In this document: piece by piece, positions 33,179-45,457 of the stretch
Layout of the letters: each line of letters opens with the position of its first letter
Numbering within the stretch: the first letter of the stretch is position 1
Assembly (NCBI GenBank): GCA_001695595.3
Contig: MBPM02000005.1
Span: forward strand, 1,798,001 to 1,862,000
Reading direction: 5' to 3'
Source of the DNA: Plasmopara viticola
Lineage: Eukaryota > Oomycota > Peronosporomycetes > Peronosporales > Peronosporaceae
DNA: 64,000 nt
Notes under the pieces: generated by a model
The model's input: only the letters and a program-made list of their open reading frames with translations
Told to the model about the DNA's origin: nothing
The model's database searches: none
Position numbers and translations under genes: made by a program

Positions 33179-36100
33179 CTAAAGCTGTGTGTCCTTTGTT
33201 GCTGACTTGGTCATGATTCCGGAGGCTTCGCGCAGATATTTCAGCATCTTGGTTCCAATCACCTTGGTTAGCATATCTGCAAGCTGACTCTTCGTATCAA
33301 TGTAGCCAATCTTGAGTACTTCATGCTGAACGTTCTCCCGAATAAAGAGATGTCTGATGTCCACGTGCTTTGTACGTGCGTGGTAGCCCGCGTTGTTTGC
33401 CAAAGCTATCGCACCTTGATTGTCTTCCCATATTTGCGTGCCTCCCACTTGTTCTTGACGCATGTGCTTGAGCATTGCGCGCACCCAAAGTACTTCTTGT
33501 GTGCACAAGCAGAGCGCCATATACTCTGCTTCTGCGGAACTTAGTACAACGGTTCTCTGATACTTGGACTTGGATACAACCGGAGCTTTACCAATGTTGA
33601 TCAACACACCTGAGACAGACCTTCTGTCATCGGTGTTGCTACCCCAGTCAGCATCCGAAAAAGCTTCAATAATCACCCTTCCCGTCCCTTTTTGGTAAAC
33701 GATCCCATGATGACGTGTCGAATTTAAGTAGCGCAATACACGAATTGCGGCGTTCTAATGTGGTGCCCCAGATTCTCGAAAAATCGAGACAGTTGTGTCA
33801 CGATGTATGCGACGTCTGGCCGAGTGCAAGTCGTAACATGTAGCTGACATCCAATTAGTAAGCGGTATGGTCTTGACCGCATCTCCGAACGCTCAGCTTC
33901 TGTACTTGGTGACTTTGATGTTGACAGCTTGAAACCTGACGTACACGGATTGTCGACGTTCTTGGCGTTTTTCTGTCCAAATCGCTCAGCCACGTCGCTA
34001 ATAGAGCATGTTTGCTTGGTCATTAGTGTGGAGGCTGTCATATCGTGGTCGGTCTTCATTCCCAAGATGAACTTCGCCATACCGAGATCCCTTATCTTGA
34101 AAACACCTCTAAGCATCCCCTTGACCTCTAGAATTTCGTCGCTCGTCTTGGCTGCAATGATCATACCATCGACACATGGACATACGTACACAAAACCTTC
34201 TTTCACTTTCTTCACATAGACGCATTGATCCGCTCCACAACTTTTAAAATCGTTCTTCTTAAAGACGTGGTCGATCGTCTTGTTCGAAGCGCTTGCAGCT
34301 TGCTTGAGTCCATATATAGCTTTGTTCAGCCGCCACGCAAATTCTTGAGATCCCTTAACACCAATCGGAACTTCCATGTGAACACGATCCGACAGTACAC
34401 TGTTGAGAAAGGCGGTGTCGACGTCCAGCTGTTCCATTTTGTAGCCTAATACCGCACACACTGCGAGTACAACTCGAATTGAGTTCATGTTGGCCACTGG
34501 AGAGTAAGTCTCGAAGAAATCTACGCCGTATTTCTGCTTGAAACCTTTAGCCACCAATCGTGCTTTGTAGCGCACAACACATCCATTCTGGTCACGCTTC
34601 TTAGCAAAAACCCAGCGGCATCCAATCGTACGTCCAATTGATTCTCGTGGAACGAGTGTCCATGTTTTGTTTTTGTGATGCGACTGTAATTCGGCGTCCA
34701 TCGCTTGTCGCCACTGTTCTGCCTCGTCACTAGACATTGCCTGCGCATACGTGGTAGGCAAGTCTGATTCTTCACCAACACTCACAGCGTAAGCGAGAAT
34801 AGCAATAAGGCCGTCTTCATCAATCCTTGCACGCTTTAAAGATGGTGGTCCTTCGCTTCCTTTTAGACTTTCATCGGCATCTGATCCGTTTTCCAAGAAC
34901 GACATCGGTTGATGGGTACGCCTTGAACATTCCACTTGCGGTCGGAATACCATTCGATCTTCTTGTGCATCAAGTGTAGGAGTTCTGTACTCTGTCAGTT
35001 CAGAGTGTACTGAGGTCGGTAATCGAAGCATCTCGACCCTTGACTCATTTGTATCGGACTTCCCCTCATTCATTGGAGCATCTGGAATTTCACCTTCTCC
35101 TTCACCCTCCATAAGTTCATCTTGATCTTGTTGGTGTTTTGTCGGCCCGGACATTGCACTTTCATCGTTGTCTTTGGTAACGTGTATCACTTTAAATTGT
35201 TTGGGAAAATGCGTCTCATAAATGCCGCCCACTTCACGCTCGTCCAGCTTCACCGATCGTGATACTGATATCTTGTCTTTCTCCAAATCGTAAACTCGGT
35301 ATCCCTTGGTGTCTTCGGCATAACCAAGGAACATGCACTTGAAGCTTTTGGCTTCGAGCCTCGTCCCTTTCACTTGATCAACGTGAGCATATCCATGAGA
35401 CTCAAACGCCCTAAGATGATCCATCCGTGACTTCATCTTAAATCCCAGTTCATATGGGGTGTTATTTGGGTGCATTGGATTAGGAGAGCGGTTGATCAGG
35501 TACACCGCAGTGCTTACTGCCTCTGCCCACCAACATGTCGGAACACACTTGTAGTGTAGCATGTTCCGTGCCTTTTCCATTATCGTACGGTTCATTCGTT
35601 CTGCAATTCCATTTTGTTGGGGACTGTATGGTACTGTACGCTGATGTATGATACCGTTCCGCTGACATAAATCCGTAACTGTCTTGTTGACAAACTCCGT
35701 TCCATTGTCCGAACGCAGGCACTTGATACGGGTTCCCCACTGATTCTTATGCAGTTTTGAACATCTTGATCTTGTCGGCAACTTCACTCTTCTTTGCCAG
35801 AAAGGAAGCCACCACATATCGTGAATAATCATCCACAAACGTCGAAAGGTATTTGGCACCTCCTTTTGAAAGTGTCTTCATGGGTCCCATCACGTCTGTG
35901 TGAACTAATTCCAATACACGTGATGTCTTTGTCATGGAGCGTCCTGGAAAGGCTTCGATCGCCTGCTTGCCCTTCATGCATCCACCACACAGAGTCTTAA
36001 CACCTTGTTTTAGCGCAGGAATACTTTCTGTGGATCGCATAGTCTTCACTAAAACGTCCTCAATTGGATGTCCCATACGAGCGTGCCAGAACTCTCACTG

Positions 36101-37230
36101 ACTATCAGCTCCCGTGTATTGCACCAATCGTGCCTCCTCTTGCTGACAATCCAGTGTGCAAGCTTTCCTATTTCTTGTCCCAGTTGCCAAAGCTTCGTTC
36201 TTGTCCCAAATGATGCACGAAGCGCGCTAATACTCCACACTTAGTCCATGGTCGGCAAGTTTTCCCTCCGACAGTAGACGTCTGTTAAGTCCAGGGATAA
36301 GCATCACTTCCATCATCGATGTGCGTCTTCCATCTAAGCCGATGAGCTTCACCGTTCCAGCTCCTTCGACGCGTAACTTTCTGCCATCTGCAATTGTTAG
36401 CTTGACGTCGTCTTTTAGTTGCTTGAAGTCGATCAAGTCACTTCGGTGAGGGGTAATGTGTGACGTCGCACCACTGTCGATCAGCCAGCTTACTGATTGC
36501 TCATCTCCCAAAGCAAACACTGTATCATTACCGCTATAACAGTTTCTAAAACGGTTGTCAGCAGCTGGGCAGTCCCGTTTCATATGACCAGTCTGGGCAC
36601 AATTGAAGCACTTCCCCCGAAAACCGCCGCCCTTGCGTGGCGCGTAAATCTTGTGGCCACTTCCTCGTCTGCCCTTGATCCGTCCATCATTGTCTGTGGC
36701 TCGAAACGCTTTCTCTCTTGCTTCCTTCTTCTGTAGTCTGTCTGACTCCTTCAACAGCTTCTCCTTGACTTCGATCAGAGTGATGACCTTGGCGTTCTCC
36801 AAGATAGAAGATATCTTGATTCATCCACCGGCTCTCCCGTCATCTGGCGTTCCACGACCAGCTCATCGAACGCGTCCAGATGTTTCACCATGAGAGTGCC
36901 ACTCTCCATGTTAAACTCGTGAAGGCGCCGTGTCATAGTGACACGGTTGTGCAGAGTGGAACGATGGTAGAAATCGCGAAGCGTTCCCCATGCCTCCAAG
37001 GCACGAGTAGCAGACCGTATCTTGGTCTGGTGTTGAATCTAGACTCCCAGGGCAATTATACCCAATGTCTTGGCGTCATTCACGAGCCACGTCTCCGTTA
37101 TTTTGCTCTCGTCCCTCGCGCCCATAACGTGTCCCAGAAGCCCTTTTCTTGCGAGGGCCATCCTCATGTTGAACTCCCAATGGTAGTAGTTACCATCTCC
37201 TAGGAGGACTTCGGTGCGCTTGGTAGTCAT
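33179..37230 (-). pseudogene. gag-pol: E3 gag-pol, five disabling changes
   Basis: Gag starts at the ATG complementary to 37228-37230. In order along the minus strand the defects are: a TAG at 37039-37041; loss of about 45-50 bp near 36812, just before the zinc-knuckle region; a TAG at 36227-36229 between protease and integrase; a frameshift near 35755 in the integrase core; and a frameshift near 33770 before RNase H. The zinc knuckle reads CFNCAQTGHMKRDC. The RT box that is YVDD in E1 reads CVDG here, so this copy's polymerase would be dead even without the breaks. It shares much more sequence with E2 than with E1. Confidence 0.92.
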
Positions 37231-37278
37231 GGCGGTGACGGTGTGGTGATGCGAGGCTGTTGTTTGCGGCTGTCAACC

Positions 37279-37424
37279 TGTTGAGTAGAAAGTAGAAACC
37301 GAAAAGAATATATTTATTCTGACCAATGAACGGCTAGCATATGTAGTTACTAATTGTGACGTACTTGTAATTACTGTGAAGCCACCCACCTGTTTAACAT
37401 GCATTCAGCGGTGTGATTTTAACA
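37279..37424 (-). repeat. E3 5' LTR
   Basis: This 146-bp LTR is followed on its right by GTATT, the target duplication, and then by the continuation of unit E. Confidence 0.93.
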
Positions 37425-38155
37425 GTATTACAGGACCGGATAGCTCCACTTCGACGAGACAATTTGCTTACCTTCTTTACTTGAGCTATTTTGGTCACAA
37501 ATCTCTTATGTCAAATCTCTTCAATAATCGCTGGTAAGGAACATCGGCTGTCATAAAGGCAATAAGTTGTTTTAAAGTTAAGCACTATCATATACTAAGA
37601 TGACGTATTAATCCGATCGATATCCCGTTGACAAAGAGCAGCACACGCGTAAATGCTTTGAAAGATCCACAGCGATAAGTGGGCTTACAAGCCCGAACCC
37701 AACGTAGAAAAAAATGCTGAATTTATTAATGCTTAAAGAAGTTCTAGGAGGTCAAATATAAAGAATGGGTCTTTGTCACTTTCTTGTTCTAATCAAAACC
37801 CGAGTCAACTTGTCCCAGCAACGCTTTCGCTGAGCGGTGTCTTCACTGTCAGAACTCCGTGAAACTTTCCGTCATCCAACACTAGCACGTGAACCTATCT
37901 GAACTGGGAGAAGAGCAAAAGGTTTTCAGCATGTACTTTAGCGAATCCGCTGCTTGAGAGTCGTCTTTCGTCAGCGCTTTAATAAGAGCCGTCTGCTCGA
38001 GCTTTTTTAGCTTTTTATTATCTCTCGAGCGGGACAAGAGCCACTTGCAGCTCTCGAATAACGGCCCCTTTCTTTTTCTGAATCTCTGATCGCATAGTCG
38101 AGCTCAACACCGTCGCCTGCCGCCAGGCTAATCTAACCAGAGCTTCACCATCTTT
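37425..38155. repeat. Unit E continuation and inverted E lead, right of E3
   Basis: The first part (37425-37700) resembles 14020-14310 and 27755-27940. From about 37780 to 38120 the E lead peptide region is present on the minus strand (LVRLAWRQATVL equivalent at 38110). All pieces are broken by stops. No gene is supported. Confidence 0.5.
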
Positions 38156-38159
38156 CCTC

Positions 38160-38570
38160 GACGCGGCACTTTTTCTATTAAAATTGAAAAGAAATGTATT
38201 TGAACTGACACGAGAATGTATGACAGAAATTTTAATCATTTTGATTTGATTTGGTGCTGTTTTGATTTTCTGCTCATCTCTGATCTTTTGATCTTTTGGT
38301 CGCTTGCTTATTTGGTCTTTCTGGTCTTTTGATCGTTTGTTTTGGTGCACAGTTTCGATTCGTGACCATAACGCTGCAGCCAAAGGTTTGTCAATTTATA
38401 CGCATTGTATTCGTAGTAGTCACTCTGTCTGGCTCTACTCACATAGACAATCTTCAAATGTACACGTACGTGTCTGTCCTAGTTTTTTGCCTTTCAAAAA
38501 ATAGGGAGTACTTCGGGGTAAAGGAGACTGGTTTTATTTCGGTAGGCTTGTAAATTGTAATCTATATTTT
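38160..38570 (-). repeat. Block F, reversed, with CAAAAG-type simple repeat
   Basis: The simple repeat appears on the plus strand as TTTTGGTC-like words at 38285-38345. It is the mirror of 14500-14925. It ends at the left end of the putative inverted-repeat element at 38575. Confidence 0.5.
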
Positions 38571-39594
38571 TAAAGAACCGCTATCAATTCCCCCCCCCCC
38601 TTTCGCTGATCAGCCGCCCCCCTTAATACAGTACCCCTCATTTAAACTTTTTAATTTCTTTTTCTTGAAGGAAAAAGATTTCTACATAAAAGCAACCCCT
38701 CTACGCACTCGCTTAGCATTGCAATTAAGGGCTTCGAAAAAGGTAAAGTACAATGTTGGCTAGTAAAGTATACTTTTAGTTGCTGTGGTTTATTTATGGA
38801 GTATGCTGTTCCGAGCACGAACAAAATCGTTTAGAACGCATTGAAAACCTTGGCGAGTTTGCTAAGTCGGGCAGTGTGAGGCAATGATCCACGCCTATAC
38901 TACACACAGGTTTGGGGTGTTTTTGCGCAAGTAAAAACTAGAAGTATATGTGTGTAAATAAGCGTAATTCTATCCATTGTGCACTGATTTTTGCTTTCGA
39001 TTAAAATGATTCTTGTTTAGGGCACCCCTATAATCGCAGTTGGCGTTTAATTTACCCGGCTTGTGAATCTATGGTCCGAAGTTAAGGCTGCTTTAGCCCT
39101 TAGGCCACTCTCCACGAACAGTCTTATCGTTTCTACTTTTTAATGCGCACATACCAATGTAGTTAATGCCTCAGTAAACTTCCATGCAGCATTCACGTGT
39201 TCAAAAATGTTTAATCTTTCGATAGCATTGTTAACCTGAGTCGCCAATTTCGAGACCGTAGACTCGTAAAATTCCACGAAGCGAACCGGAAATGAAAGCA
39301 AAACCTGCAGCAATGTAAAAATTACTAATTTTTCGATGCGGCAAACAACGAAATGAAGCCAAAAATACAGAAGAAAAGCGCAAGCACTTTTTTATGGCAA
39401 TGACAAAAACGAGCGACCCCCGCTGCTTGCAAGTAAAACGATCATAAATTTTGGTAAATAATTTTGTATGACCTGGCGTCGCATAGATATAAAATGATGG
39501 CCACTATTTCCAACGAAAAAAGGGGAAAATCCCGTTTTCTATATCCTGCAGAACATCGAAATTCGCTTCAGCCAATATGCATTTTAGAAGGGGG

Positions 39595-39810
39595 TGTTGG
39601 TATTACACCGTTGTATGCATGCTAGCCAACCACATGATTATGGTACGGTGCTGACGTTATAGTGTCGCACAGGTAAATCAGGCCAACGCATGAATAAATC
39701 AGTATCCAGTAGAAAATCCAGTAGGCATAGAGGTAGCACGTTAGTGAACTAAGGATCTGAAGATATATTCACTTCGGAATTTACCTTCCAGCACACAAGC
39801 CTTTTCTACA
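39595..39810 (+). repeat. E4 5' LTR
   Basis: This is a 216-bp unit from TGTTGGTATTAC to CTTTTCTACA. It is followed by the primer-binding site GGTTAACGGCCGC, which differs at one base from the site in E1. Confidence 0.9.
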
Positions 39811-39852
39811 GGTTAACGGCCGCAAGACGCTCAAGATATCCCCACCGCTGTT

Positions 39853-42800
39853 ATGACCAGCAAATAGTCCGAAGTCATCCTTGGAAGCGACAACTACTTC
39901 CACTGGGAATTTGCCATGCACATGACGTTGGCAAGGAAGGGGCTACTGGCGCACGTCCAAGTCGTGAAGGACCCGGCGGAGGTCACGGAGGCGTGGCTGA
40001 TCAACGACATGAAGGCGTTATGATTGATCGCTCAAGGAGTTGCGGTGGAGCATCACACTAAGATTCGATCGGCTACGTCGGCGATCATGGCGTGGAACAC
40101 GTTGCGTAATTTCTAGAACCGGACAACAATGCACAACCGCGCGACGATGACCCGCCGTCTCCACGAGTTTAAGATGGAAAACGGCGCATCGATGGCGAAG
40201 CATCTCGATAGCTTCGATGAGCTCATCGTAGGACTACAAACACTGGGTGAACCGCTTGATGAAGCTCGTCAGCTTGTCATCATGCTGAGCAGCTTGCCTA
40301 CAGAGTACGAACTCATCAGTTCGATCGTGGAAAACTCTAAGGACACGACGCTGATCGAAGTAAAGGAGAAGCTTCTGAAGGAGTACGAGCGCATCGACAA
40401 AAAGGAAGGGCGCGGAGCGCGCAATGAAGGTTACGACGAACGACAGGAATTTCAAGAATGAGAGGATCATAAAACGGCAAGAGCCGCAACGGTAGAAGGG
40501 ACGGTGGTTTTGGTGGAAAATGCTTTAATTGCGGCCAAATGGGACACATGAAGCGGGAATACGCCGATGATGAGATATTCGCTGTTGGGAATAGTCGATC
40601 AACTGGGTGGCTAATCGACAGCGGTGCGTCGGCGCATATGACGCCACATCACGACGACTTATTCGAGTATAAAGACCTCGATAAGATTGAGGGGACCATC
40701 GCGGACGGCAAGTAGATCCGCGTGGCAGGGACGGGCTCAGTGCGTCTGACAGGCATTGACGGCAAACGAATCAAGATGGTCGAGGTGCTGTACATTCCCG
40801 GACTTGACCGTCGACTCTAATCGGTCGGCTAGCTGGCAGAGCGTGGTATGAGCGTGGAGTTTCAGAAAGATTCATGTGTAATTTGGAACAAGGCAAAGGC
40901 AATCGCGTCGGGCAAGAAGATCGGTAAAGCCTACTTCCTCGACTGTAAAGAAGATATGGCGCACTACGTGGAATACGCCGGAGTCGACAACAAGTGGGAG
41001 TTGTGGCACGCACGCATGGGTCATATGAACAATGACGCACGCAGCGCGCTACTACTGGTATGCCCATGATGAACAAGATGGCCATGACGCTGTTGGAGGC
41101 TGCATGAAGGGCAAGCAAACGGTCACCCACTTCCCGTCTCGATCGATGGCTAAGACGACGAAGGTGCTTTAGCTTGTACACACGGACGTCATGGGGCCCA
41201 TGAGAACAAAGTCGAAGGGAGGGATCCGTTATGTACTTACGTTCGTCGACGACAACTCTAAGTACGTGGTAGTGTACTTTCTCACCAAGAAGAACGAGGT
41301 GCCTGCCAAATTCAAAACATTTCTAAATATGTTCGAGAACCAGTGGGGTGAAAACATCAAATGTCACCGTTCGGATAACGGCACGGAGTTCGTCAACAAG
41401 GAGATGGACAATTTCTGTGCATCGAATGGGATCGTGCACCAGAAGACTGTGCCCTACAGCCCGCAACAGAACGGTGTGGCCGAGCGCATGAATCGCACGA
41501 TCATGGAAAAAGCACGAAGGATGCTGTACTACAAAAATGTGCAAACCTTCTGGTGGGCTGAAGCTGTCAGCACTGCGGTACACCTGATAAATCGATCGAC
41601 CAACTCAGAGCGATCAAACATGACGCCGTATGAAGTGTGTTTCAAGATTAAACCGCATATGGAACACTTACGTGTGTTGGGGTCACATGGATACGCTCAC
41701 GTTGATGACACAAAAAGGACGAAATTCGAACCCAAGAGCTTCAAGTGCATGTTTCTAGGGTATCCAGAGAACACCAAAGATACCGCGTGTACGACCTGGA
41801 ACTGAACAAGGTCAAGGTGTCGAGGTCGGTGAAGCTGGATGGGTGTGAAGTTTATGGTACTTATGACACTGAAAGCTTAATCAAGAACCTATTATCCACA
41901 TCACTAAAGACGATGAATCAAGAAGCATTCCCGTCACTACAGAACGACCATCAGTAGAGGACGAGCCAATGGATGCTGCCGATTAATCTGTGGAATATAT
42001 GGAATTGGATCAAGTGGAAAATACGGATAATATCGTATCCCGGCACCAAACATATCAATCGCGACTTGCTGGGTATGAGTTGGGACCGTACCAGCCTGAA
42101 CAGGAAGCGTTTCCAGAAGATTGAATAGTATTTTATCCAAACACTGGTCAAGTGAGACGATCATGTAAACCCATGTTCATGTTAGAGGATGGATCAGTGT
42201 CTGAAGGAAGTAACGGCCCACCATCTCCAAAGCGTCCTAGGATCGACGATGACGGCCTGATAGCTGAAGCAGTTCTTGCGTACGCTGCAAGCGTGGGTGA
42301 TGCAGACGATGCTCCAACTACATACCAGCAAGCCATAAATAGCAGCGATTTTTTTGAGTGGATGAAGGCAATAAAAGCGAAATTCAAGGCTCACGCAGAG
42401 AATGGACCATGGGCACTAGTGCCAAAGAAGAAGGATGTACGGCCAATTGGATGTCGATGGGTCCTCGCAAAGAAGCGCAACGAGCATGGACGTGTGGTGC
42501 GTTACAAGGCACGACTGGTGGCAAAAGGTTACAAGCAGAAGTATGGTGTTGATTTCTTTGAGACATACTCACTTGTGACAAATACGAACTTTATTCGGGT
42601 TGTACTCTCTGCAGTGGTTGCAAAAGGATACGTTACCGAATGTCGACACGGCATTTTTGTATAGTGATCTCAAGGAAGAGGTGTACATGGAAGTGCCTCA
42701 CGGTATTGTCAATGCAGAAAACATGATGTGCAAGCTGGACAAAGCCATCTACGGTCTGAAGCTGAGAAGTCTATCAAGATAAAGGAATTGGGCGATACTA

Positions 42801-43683
42801 AATTTATTCTCGGAATGGAGATTGATCATGACTACAACGGGAGCACACTATTGATTCGACAAATTCGGTACATCGATGACGTGGTGGTAAAATTCAACCA
42901 GGAAGATGCCAAGGCAGTGGCTAACCCATGCAATACATGTTTAAAGCTATCAAGGATGTAGTCACCAACAACAAACGATGATAAGGCAGAGATGCACACG
43001 AAGTCGTACAGGTCCTTGATTGGATGTTTGTTATACATCGCAACATGTACACGACCTGATATCGCATATGTGGCTACACAACTATCTCGCTTCTTGGAGA
43101 ATCCGGGTAAGCAGCATTGGAAAGCTGCGATTCGAGTACTCCGCTATCTCAAGACGACAAGGAAATATGGAATCACTTACGACGGTAGCGCCACTGAACT
43201 ACAGTTTACAGCATACACAGATGCAGACTGGGGCAGTAATATCGATGACCGACGTTCGGTTTCAGGATCATAGTTATAATCGGAGGTGCACCGGTTATAT
43301 TAAAGTCCAAGTATCAGCGCACGGTGGCACTTGGCTCTGCGGGAGCTGAGTACATGGCACTAAGTTTATGTACTCAGGAGGTTCTATGGGTGCATGCTTT
43401 GCTTAAGGATCTCGGTCATGAACAAGTGGGACCTACGTTGATCTGGGAAGACAATCAAGGTGCGATCGGACTTGCCAACAATGCGGGCTACAATGCAAGG
43501 ACCAAACACGTCGACATCCACCACCATTTTATTCGGAAAAATGTGGCACGAAACAACATCACAGTTGAATACGTGTCGACTGTAAATCAACTTGCGGACA
43601 TGTTGGCCAAGGCGTTTGGGACCATGCGACTCAAGTATCTACTGGAAGCATGTGGCATAGAACCAGCGCATGTACAACATTAG
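39853..43683 (+). pseudogene. gag-pol: E4 gag-pol relic
   Basis: The reading frame can be followed from ATG 39853 but holds in-frame stops at codon 5 (39865-39867), at 40021-40023 and at 40114-40116, further stops in protease and integrase regions, and several frameshifts. The zinc knuckle lost its last Cys (CFNCGQMGHMKREYA). Integrase is best kept (41191-41805: SDNGTEF, SPQQNGVAERMN). In reverse transcriptase the segment between AIYGLK (about 42745) and ELGDTKFILGMEID (42785), including the YVDD box, is deleted. RNase H motifs WEDNQGAIGLANN and RTKHVDI survive. It is the oldest of the four elements. Confidence 0.92.
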
Positions 43684-43696
43684 CGGTGAGCGGGAG

Positions 43697-43912
43697 TGTT
43701 TGTATTACATCGTTGTATGCATGCTAGCCAACCACATGATTATGGTACGGTGCTGACGTTATAGTGTCGCACGGGTTAATCAGGCTGACGCATGAATAAA
43801 TCAGTATCCAGTAGAAAATCCAGTAGGCTTAGAGGTAGCACGTTAGCGAACTAAGGACCTAAATATACATTCACTTCGGAATTTACCTTCCAGCACACAA
43901 GCCTTTTCTACA
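43697..43912 (+). repeat. E4 3' LTR
   Basis: This is the 216-bp copy beginning TGTTTGTATTAC. It lies 13 bp after the pol stop, behind the tract GGTGAGCGGGAG. Confidence 0.9.
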
Positions 43913-43914
43913 GG

Positions 43915-43970
43915 GGGGCTGGTTCGCGAAGGCGGGGCTGGTTAGCGAAGGGAGGACTGGCTAGCGGTTC
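43915..43970. repeat. Short G-rich tandem repeat, three units
   Basis: Three imperfect units of about 19 bp occur side by side: GGGGCTGGTTCGCGAAGGC, GGGGCTGGTTAGCGAAGGG and a third ending GCTAGCGGTTC. They form the right end of the putative inverted-repeat element. Confidence 0.8.
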
Positions 43971-44159
43971 CCTATTTTAAATGGCTCTTAATTTATTCAC
44001 GATCGCACGTTGTAGTAACTAGACGATGATACAAAATAAAATTGCTGCAAATTAAATGCTCCGTGTAATTTTTTTCAGAAATCGATGATTCCTTAAACGG
44101 AGCTGACAAATTAGTCAAAAAATGGTGAGTTTTTTTTGTGACTTATCGGCCGGCGTAAA

Positions 44160-45395
44160 ATTGTTTGTGAAGTTCGTAAGAAATAGTAAAGGTGTAAAGA
44201 AAAAAATTGTTTTACGCAAACGGCAAGTCTTGAAACGATACGATGTAGTGTACACAGAGAAATTTCGCTGAAATCGTTCGAAGATTATTCACGTGAGTTG
44301 TATGAATGCTAGCTCAATGCGCTGAGTTTGCTCCAAACAGAAGCGCTTAGCTGAAGCAGACAAAAAAACTTAAAGCACATGGTCGCAGTCACGATCGCCA
44401 CCTGACAAGTCGTAGGTGTCAAGCAGTAAAGTCAATACCAAGTTTAATACTGATGCCAACAAGTTAATAATGTAGCAAAAAGGATTAACTCACAAGATTT
44501 ATCACTTCGGCCGATTTGCCAAGCTACCTGTCATTTCCGAGGCCAAAGTCGAGTTTGCAGAGGACGCCACAGGCTTAATGGGGGTCTTCTGCCGTCTCAG
44601 CTACTACATCCTATGCTCCTCTAGTCCCTCGTAATTCGGTTTTTTAAAGTTTTAAGACGAGTGCCGACAAGCGAGGGCTACGACTTTGCCATAGATTACG
44701 ACAATTACTTTACACACTCGTTCTCAGTGGAAAGGTGCACTACTTGAAGCGTAATCTCTTGTCTCTTACTATTTCACTACCATCCCATATTTTGAAGCAT
44801 GATAAATCGTCCTCCAAAATGCGTAGGCAACATTTCCAGCAGTAGATACGAAAGCAATTATTCATCCATTGTGCCTGGCTAAAGATTTCGATGGATTTTT
44901 CAACCAACTCGGTCTGCATTTTTCACAAGATTTGACATGACTAGGGGTGCTGTGGGGTGAATAGTAAACGTATATGTAAGCCCGATAGCACCAAGCTGTA
45001 GTTAACACTACGTATCCTCAAAACTGATCTTTGGCAAATATAAACACCATTCCAGATCGAACATCCTAGCTTCAACACCTCTAGCAAACTTTTCGTCTTG
45101 TACTGAGGTTATCGTGTGAGGACAACACTTGGCGTGCCTTCATGTGTCCAAATGCGTACATTGCAAAGATTCTATAACTGGGGCATCCGATCTGGGTGGT
45201 TGCTGTAACTTTGCCGCCAGGTTCGATTGTTCGGTTGAATAGCCATTCTCTTTCCGTTTGGTCCAAAGCAAGCCAAAGGCATACACGAATTAAAATGGCG
45301 AGGTGCATATCGTTATAATAAGGCAGTAAGTAACGGCGGAAAAAGCAATGTGAGAGGGAGGGACGGAATATCATGTTCTGGGGGTGCGCCAATAA
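44160..45395 (-). pseudogene. Block G, reverse-strand decayed gene copy beside the intact one
   Basis: This is colinear with 9960-11120. The minus strand from 45392 holds MIFRPSL, a long open stretch through LALDQTEREW and TTQIGCPSYRIF, and past its stop at 45081 decayed pieces of the small gene's second exon (SNLVKNADRVG near 44905, AGNVAY near 44840). It faces away from the 45458 gene, and the two starts lie about 60 bp apart. The open 103-codon stretch is not in the frame conserved among the copies, so it is probably fortuitous. Confidence 0.4.
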
Positions 45396-45457
45396 TTGAA
45401 TAAATTGATGAATTCATTGTTAAACTTTCCGTTTGCTTCCGAAGTGAGAGTTGAATC

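Larger units (their letters stand above)
33020..37424 (-). mobile_element. E3: Ty1/copia LTR retrotransposon, reversed, 4405 bp, defective
   Basis: Both ends carry 146-bp LTRs of the E1 family (33020-33165 and 37279-37424), and a perfect GTATT duplication flanks the element (33015-33019 and 37425-37429). The coding strand is minus. The LTRs differ from each other at roughly ten positions. Its primer-binding site, read on the minus strand from 37278, is GGTTGACAGCCGC, one base off the E1 site. Confidence 0.95.
39595..43912 (+). mobile_element. E4: Ty1/copia element of a second LTR family, 4318 bp, decayed
   Basis: LTRs of 216 bp (39595-39810 and 43697-43912) flank a gag-pol relic. A GGGGG duplication borders the element (39590-39594 and 43913-43917), inside a G-rich repeat end. 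The LTRs differ from each other at about a dozen positions. They share only short words with the E1 LTR, such as ATTACACCG and ATTCACTTCGG, but the internal region is clearly related to E1-E3. Confidence 0.93.
38575..43970. mobile_element. Possible 1.07-kb DNA transposon (inverted ends), host of E4
   Basis: The left end begins GAACCGCTATC and continues into a C-rich stretch (38590-38633). The right end (43913-43970) is G-rich and finishes GCTAGCGGTTC. The two ends are imperfect inverse copies over roughly 55-60 bp. Outside them stand ATTTTTAAA (38566-38574) and TATTTTAAA (43973-43981), compatible with an 8-9 bp duplication as in hAT or Mutator elements. The outer flanks together rebuild block F as seen at 14440-14530. 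Without E4 the element would be about 1073 bp. Its interior (38634-39594) shows no coding sequence, so it would be non-autonomous. Confidence 0.45.

Noticed and set aside
33323..33544. Antisense ORF opposite RNase H
   Set aside because: It is a shadow of the RNase H coding strand, repeated at 22626-22820 for the same reason.
45081..45392. 103-codon minus-strand ORF as a real gene
   Set aside because: Its frame is not the one conserved with 10860-10960 and 46222-46452, so it is likely chance openness in a decayed copy.
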